DNA of 12,666 bases, from assembly GCA_021401465.1 (NCBI GenBank), contig JADDMT010000180.1, positions 1-12,666 of the forward strand, in the 5' to 3' direction. The stretch comes from Teratosphaeria epicoccoides. Lineage: Eukaryota; Ascomycota; Dothideomycetes; Mycosphaerellales; Teratosphaeriaceae. Shown one piece after another: positions 8,150 through 12,666 of this stretch. Within the stretch, counting starts at the first letter, position 1; each line of letters starts with the position of its first letter. Below the pieces are notes generated by a model. That model saw nothing but the letters and a program-made list of their open reading frames with translations. It had not been told where the DNA came from and searched no databases. The position numbers and the translations under genes were made by a program.

Positions 8150-8580
8150 GAAGATAGTATCATTTAGTAGCAGCCGTGCTATTTACTTACACCCTTAACA
8201 GTTATCCTACTAGTCCGATCCTCACGCCATTTACTGCTTACATCGTCCTTATTCTCTTGCTTGCTCTGCCGTCTTCGATCTTAGTCTCGCCTTCCCTAAC
8301 GCCACAGCCGACACCTGTCCTCTTCCGCTTGCCCTTAGCTAACACTAGGCCCACGAAGTTCAAAGTCAACCTACCTTCTCCTAGATCCGAAACCTTCTAG
8401 CTCGCTCTGTTACATCCTGTCTCCGCTTCGCGAGTCCTGATGCCTGTTGCTCCCTCGGCCTTAGAAGTGCTCTTAGCTAGTGCCAGGCTTGTACGGTTCA
8501 AAGTTAGCACTTCTCTTAGATTGCAAAGGCCGAAGCCAGATGTCTTAACAGTTAGTCGGACCTTAACTAACTAACTGATT
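8150..8580. other. Duplicated segment readable in several frames, gene not resolved
   Basis: Two + strand frames and one - strand frame are free of TGA across most of this block. The + frame from GTG 8176 is hydrophobic (TAYIVLILLLALPSSILV) with one TAG at 8398. A second + frame gives repeated SQ-rich text after conversion of TAG. The - frame gives Lys/Arg/Glu-rich text with a repeated LTLN..L.LAK pattern. The DNA duplication (see the repeat entry) makes every frame look repetitive, so composition cannot decide. Protein-coding origin is possible on either strand. Confidence 0.3.
8334..8521. repeat. Diverged direct duplication, offset 138 bp
   Basis: The segment at 8334-8386 (starting CTTAGCTAACACTAGG, containing GTTCAAAGT, ending CTAGAT) is matched at 8472-8521 (starting CTTAGCTAGTGCCAGG, containing GTTCAAAGT, ending TTAGAT). 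The second copy is about three bases shorter. Nearly all mismatches are transitions, including runs such as AACACT versus AGTGCC. The offset of 138 bases is a multiple of three, so the duplication could once have been in frame. Confidence 0.7.
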
Positions 8581-8810
8581 GACCTAATGACATGTCAACA
8601 CATTCTGTTAAAATCAGTCACATTAGCAATTACCTTACATTAACGATTAATCATCTCGTGTCAATCGTCAACTACTGTTAATCGTTAACTACTAGTAACA
8701 TTATGATGGTTCTATGTAGCTGACGCTAACAGGAACCGTCGACATGTCATGGAATCAGGCAGTCATTCAGTTAATTAGTCAAGTAGTCAGACAGTCGACA
8801 TGTTTGCAGG
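8545..8810. repeat. GTCA/GTTA-rich simple-sequence stretch with palindromes
   Basis: Short overlapping motifs (TTAACTAAC, GTTAATCG, TAGTCA, CAGTCA) recur irregularly through this AT-rich block, unlike its neighbours. It contains the perfect palindrome TGACATGTCA at 8588-8597 and the related words GTCGACATGTC at 8738 and GTCGACATGTT at 8794. On the - strand part of it could be an intron or the 3' region after the GTATGT donor at 8855. No frame stays open. Confidence 0.5.
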
Positions 8811-8855
8811 CTCAAGCAAAAGGGGTCACACACGAGCAGGGAGGAAGATACATAC

Positions 8856-9880
8856 CGCACTTTTTCCATCCTGGCAAGAGCGTCTCGCTTGACCATGAAC
8901 TCGACCTCTAAACTCGCCTTACTACAAGGACCGCCTCTGCGCTTTCCCGCGTAGGAGGCTATAGCGTGTCCTGTACACCGGCACCTTTTCATGAGAAGCC
9001 CTAGTAGCTCCTGTCTGATGTAATGGCTGTCCCTAATGTGCGCATTCTCGACGCTAGTCACTAGCGCCGTTCCGAGCACATTAAGCATAGGGGCGACTCT
9101 TTGCTCGACAGGCAGCTAGTAGCGGGCCATGCTACCAGAAGAGTCGCCGCTGTCACCTGTGACAGTATAGTGTAGGCAGTAGCAGCCCGTATGTAAGTCG
9201 TGGTTGTTAAGGCCGAGAATGTCGCAGAGTGTTTGTCGGGCCTAATAGTAGGTAAGAAGGAGGAAAGGCATAGTTGCGGTATGCGGCAGCTCGCGAGTTT
9301 ACTAAATGGCGTATTTGAGTGTGGCATAATTTGACAGTGCGAGAGATTAACAATCAGGCGGGCGGATCAGGAATTCTAGAAGAATCTAAGTAAGCAGACT
9401 ATTTGTCTATATCTCCCGCACCTAGGCCTCCTGTGCTCTCACGCATGATGCAAGCTTGACAGATAGTCGAGAGGACAGGAGCATGAACTAATGCGCGATG
9501 CCTATACTACATACTAGGGATCGTCCATGATGAAGACATGCGCGGCATACCGAGAGGCGCGGATAGAGTGCTCGATGACGTAGCTAATCGATTAGCTTAC
9601 ATGGTTAGATAGTACATGAGGCGTGCAGGTCGACTAGGTCAACAGGAGTTAGCTAGAGTCGACTGCTTGCCTCTGATGCCTCAAGACTACCGAGGCAAGA
9701 CAGTAGCTTTTACGATGATGTCTAGAGAAGTAAGACATTGCAAATCGAGTCTGAGACTTTGAAGCAGAGGAAAGGTTAACAAGTCCTGTTATCCTGAGAA
9801 GAGGTTTCTCTACTTTCGGCAGGTTGTTCGCCTAAAGGGTCTAAGGGACCTAAGACATACGTGTATGCGTGTCTCAGGAT
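8856..9880 (-). pseudogene. Unrecognised broken gene, about 340 codons before a GTATGT donor
   Basis: The - strand frame starting after TGA 9883-9881 has no TGA until 8752. TAG/TAA occur about a dozen times, mostly in the upstream two thirds; the block at plus-strand 8771-9088 is wholly open and reads ENAHIRDSHYIRQELLGLLM and EVEFMVKRDALARMEKVR. The exon probably ends at 8856 because GTATGT, a good donor, follows at 8855. A next exon was not found in the simple-sequence region. There is no ATG early in the frame, so a 5' exon is missing. Cysteine-containing motifs (VCRACLHHG, KRCRCTGH) are present but match no named domain. A second - strand frame from ATG 9858 to a GTATGT at 9514 also looks readable and could be an alternative exon. 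Function unknown. Confidence 0.4.
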
Positions 9881-10153
9881 TCAAGCGCTAGAGCGAGACA
9901 CACAGACGCAAGAGCCTTAGACCGCTTCGTTATATCCGCTAGGGCGAGACAGTGTAGGCGATAGCAATGATCTGCCATTTGATCTTAGAACAGCGTAAGT
10001 AGAACCGAAGTCTAGTATTAGAGATCGTCGGTTACTAAAATGTAGTCGCATTAAAGTTTAGTTCGTAGGAGCGCAAACTGATGTTCGTAGCAAGCATGAG
10101 CATAACAGGTGTTCGTAGCGAGCACATAGTGTTTACATACCTCCTTCGCGTAC
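9881..10153. other. Intergenic region with short direct repeats
   Basis: No gene is supported here. CGCTAG(A/G)GCGAGACA occurs at 9886 and again at 9937. GTTCGTAG followed by a GAGC- or AAGC-like word occurs at 10061, 10083 and 10111. These look like remnants of small tandem arrays. Both strands contain ordinary numbers of TGA codons. Confidence 0.45.
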
Positions 10154-10475
10154 ATGTTATGTGTAGGCTACATATGCACGCAATGTTAGCGTCCTGTTAG
10201 TAACGCTTACCTAGAAATTGCGGAAAAGGAAGCGGTCTATGATGTTTTCCGCAGAGTTCGCGCAGAACAGGATTAGCCGCAGAATGAGCTACAGGGAACG
10301 CACACTTCTAAGCATAGCATGCTTGCAATCGTTAGGAGAGAGTAAGTAAACTCGGTAGTCTTGACTATCGATTCCTGACAGTCTAGGTCATTCCTCATTT
10401 ATTTGTAGTGATCATGAATTTTAGCTAGTAGCAGTTATCTAGCAATTTCTTGGCGGACCCTAAACGAGCGAATGA
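10154..10475 (+). pseudogene. Possible small broken gene with a 40-base intron
   Basis: ATG 10154 opens a + strand frame that reads ICTQC near its start, then AYLEIAEKEAVYDVFRRVRA, with two TAG positions, up to a GTAAGT donor at 10342. An acceptor CCTGACAG ends at 10381, and the second exon continues in the joined frame to TGA 10473-10475, giving about 93 codons. The ICTQC cysteine pair could be half of a zinc site. The 40-base intron is shorter than usual and the opposite strand is also readable, so this is a weak call. Not recognised as any family. Confidence 0.28.
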
Positions 10476-10524
10476 ATAAAGGAACACCCCCCTAGCTCCT
10501 TCTTTCGAAGCTTAGTACTAGCAT

Positions 10525-11145
10525 TCAACATCGGGTTTCTGACACATGCTCGTCTAGCTATACGAGATCGAAAGAATTCGATTACATGTTTTAAAATTAC
10601 AAAAAAGCGATGTCTAGAAGAGATACAGCTAGTTTCGAGAAATCTACTATGACGAAGCTGACACTGCCTACATTAAATCGCAGTGATGCCGAGTCATGTA
10701 AGAACTTCGCTTTTCTTCGTACTCTTTAACTATTATGCGTCGTCTCGCGCGCGGACGGCTGTCTTGATAACAACCTTAGAATCGAGAGGTCGAATCTAGA
10801 GCTGTTAGCCTTTACGCAACCTGCCGTTAACATGTAACTGCCGTAACTCATCCCTAACCTCTTGCAGACGTAGACATGCTAAGCGAGGCTCTGCTTTGCA
10901 TTAAAAGAACTAATGCGCTTCATAGCATGATCAAAAGGGGCAGATAATTGTTCAATCTTCGCGTGTGCTGTCGCTTTGATTACAAGTGCGTAGCTGGCAA
11001 CTTATAGGTCGAACGACACACCGAGGACAGTAGGACAACGTACAAGTACAAATACACCTCGCTTTGCCGACTAGACTTTGCGCTAGTACATATGGTATTA
11101 GCTAGACAAGCACAAATGAAAGAACTAGGACTCTGCCTGACTCAT
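10525..11145 (-). pseudogene. Broken gene or 3' part of the upstream gene, 207-codon TGA-free frame
   Basis: ATG 11145 on the - strand opens a frame to TGA 10527-10525 with about eleven TAG/TAA and no TGA. It begins MSQAES and includes KRGVFVLVRCPTVLGVSFDL and AHAKIEQLSAPFDHAMKRIS. The frame is the same as that of the last exon of the gene ending at 11206 and stays free of TGA across the 60 bases between them. It may therefore be the downstream part of that gene, with TGA 11206 arising from CGA, rather than a separate gene. No family is recognised. Confidence 0.42.
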
Positions 11146-11205
11146 CCGAAACACATGCGCGCGCACTCTCGATGACCTCTCCCCTCCGACTGTAACACAT
11201 ATCCT

Positions 11206-12580
11206 TCATGGCTCCGCCGTCTGCATCCTTAGCTCCTCCGCTGTGTTCTGATGCGGCGCCATCGCATGCGCAGTCGCACTAGCGATTAACAACTCATGCC
11301 TCTTAACTAGGGCCTTGCTTACACTCTCCTGCAGCCGATTCACTACTGACATGATCCTCGAAATCGGCACCAGGTGTATCTGACTAAGCTCCGCCAAGGT
11401 CTGCAACCTGCTAAAGTACTCGTCAGGAAGAGCGAGGGTACTGTAGTAGGCGGTAAGGCGAGCCTGTCATCGTAGCGTTAGCATCCAGAAAATGTAGCTA
11501 CAGTTAATAGCACTTACCATGAATTCTTGCTCCCCCGCGAGTAGCAGGCTGTGACCCTTGACAGTGAATCGGGCTTCTTTGAGTTTAGCTCTAGCTTCGC
11601 TCCATTCCTTAACGACTTCTTTGTACTCTCTAATGCGCTCGACGAAGACCTCCTTCAGGCGATCTGCACTGCTTCCTGCGACGAAAACCGCTGTAGTTAG
11701 CTTAGCTTCTAAGCGTAGGGACTAGGTCTGCGACGAGCGTACCTGTAGCTGCAGACATCTTAGAAGGTTGTGTTATAAATTAGTCTAGGTCTTGTCAGCA
11801 GAATGTGCTGAAGCTAATAGGTTAACGAATAGTGTAGCAGAGCTTTCCTTTCATCAAGGTCGTGACAGCTGACAGGACTTACTAACAGTCCGCAGGATAG
11901 AACAGGAGCAAATTGCGATTAGTACTAAGTTGCTAGGCATAGGGCAGCGGCGACGCAGGTAGCTGTCGTGGCAGGCTCCGCCCTGTACTAATGTGTCCGA
12001 ACAACCTACCACGCTGTTGCTTATCTCGATCCGCTCGTTAAGGACCGAAAAGACTAGGAGCTTATGAAACTACCGAGCCGCTCAAAACACTAGCACGCGA
12101 ATCTCTTCTGTTCGCTCGCTGTCCTATTAGCGCCTGTTTGTAGACCTCGGCCTCCTTAAATCTCATCTATCGATATTAGCATTCAATCTCCGTGAGACTA
12201 ACACACAAGTGTAGAGCATCTTGATGAGCTCGCCCGGTCTTCTTTGCCATAGCGCACCGCTGTTCGCTAGTTTTCGACTTATAGGGTACTCTGTTTGTGA
12301 CGTAAACGCCCTCTTGCAGACGAGCGAAGAAGAGAATAGCGTTCCGAGGTACTAATAGTCGACTTTAGCTTCGAGAGCGAAGCAGAGTCTAGGCTTACTA
12401 AAACAAGGAAGGAGTAGCGTTTCTTTGCTACTAGGACAAAGACGACAGAGCAGTGTTTTAGAAGACCCTGTTTGTTATTTGCATAATCGTCCTAGTAGCT
12501 TGTAGCAAACAGGCTAGAACGAAGGTGTACTTCGACATCGACGATCGACATCTGCTTCGGGAAGCAGAAGAAGTCTTCAT
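11206..12580 (-). pseudogene. Broken gene for a charged, helical protein, with an intact intron
   Basis: The - strand frame begins after TGA 12607. ATG 12580 (MKTSSASRSRCRSS) is the likely start; ATG 12538 (MSKYTFVLACLL) is an alternative. It runs without TGA to about 11884, with TAG/TAA at glutamine-type positions. The frame then shifts between 11882 and 11843, where a GTAAGT donor and a GAAAG acceptor would make a 40-base intron; an indel is the alternative. The next exon has LKEVFVERIREYKEVVKEWS and ARAKLKEARFTVKG, strongly helical and probably coiled-coil. A consensus intron (11517-11464) follows, then a clean last exon of 86 codons with no interruption (LQTLAELSQIHLVPISRIMS), ending at TGA 11206. 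Interruptions are concentrated in the 5' two thirds. The protein looks cytosolic and helical; the family is not recognised. Confidence 0.6.
11464..11517 (-). other. Intron in the charged helical-protein gene
   Basis: Read on the - strand this 54-base interval has GTAAGT at its 5' end, TGCTAACG as branch site and ATGACAG at its 3' end. It is a phase 0 intron containing an in-frame TGA, so it must be removed for the frame to continue. It is the best-formed intron on this strand and gives strong support to gene direction and frame. Confidence 0.78.
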
Positions 12581-12666
12581 CTAATAGCACCACGGAGACG
12601 TGTTTCACTAGGACTAGAAGGTCACGAGGTACGTCGTCTTTCTATCTCTTGAAACCGCTTAGCAGA
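12581..12666. other. Right edge of the window
   Basis: These 86 bases lie upstream of the - strand gene that starts at 12580. TGA at 12607-12605 closes its frame. Nothing else can be identified in the short remaining sequence; any 5' exon would lie outside the window. Confidence 0.4.

Noticed and set aside
9061..9327. Open - strand frame of 88 codons
   Set aside because: It is out of phase with the long TGA-free - strand frame 9880-8752 that contains the 8771-9088 block.
10780..10815. tRNA-like T arm (GAGGTCGAATCTAG)
   Set aside because: No matching acceptor, D arm or anticodon stem can be folded around it.
1..12666. Telomere-linked RecQ helicase, common in fungal subtelomeres
   Set aside because: No Walker A-like or helicase motif was found in any of the long TGA-free frames.
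1..12666. CRISPR array, bacterial operon or prophage elements
   Set aside because: The telomere and introns show a eukaryotic nuclear chromosome; the repeats are contiguous tandem arrays without spacers.

Overview
The window starts at a chromosome end. Bases 1-125 are perfect CCCTAA telomere repeats (TTAGGG on the other strand), so everything to the right is subtelomere. TTAGGG telomeres, short introns with GTAAGT-type donors and CTAAC branch sites, and pervasive C-to-T change at CpA point to a filamentous ascomycete whose subtelomere has been hit by RIP-like mutation. That assignment is an inference. No conserved protein family was recognised.

No conventional long open reading frame exists. 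The longest uninterrupted frame is 117 codons, and most open stretches are shadows. If TAG and TAA are treated as converted glutamine codons (CAG/CAA), several long frames appear that contain no TGA, carry plausible introns and often end at TGA. The clearest are: (i) a + strand gene at 467-2724, three exons and about 705 codons, with a central array of 51-bp (17-residue) repeats; (ii) a - strand gene at 7755-5800, one 652-codon TGA-free frame with a transmembrane segment and a charged C-terminal helical region; (iii) a - strand gene at 12580-11206 with an intact 54-bp intron, followed in the same frame by a further TGA-free stretch to 10525. Less certain broken genes lie at 3936-3040 (-), 4427-5249 (+), 9880-8856 (-) and 10154-10475 (+). 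All are annotated as pseudogenes because they cannot be translated in the standard code.

Between the genes are tandem repeats: a diverged 82-bp-spaced repeat beside the telomere, a 35/36-bp array at 2758-2856, a 19-bp array at 8008-8138, a duplicated segment at 8334-8521 and a GTCA/GTTA-rich simple stretch at 8545-8810. Several of these differ between copies mostly by transitions, as expected if the whole end has undergone C-to-T decay.

The main question the window raises is why genes with intact frames and splice signals carry about as many TAG/TAA as CAG/CAA at presumed glutamine positions and no TGA. RIP-like mutation is the preferred explanation. Reassignment of TAA/TAG to glutamine is the alternative, and the 51-bp array argues against it because CpA sites outside stop codons vary in the same way. 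No shared pathway can be inferred from the proteins; what links them is location, style of decay and repeat content.
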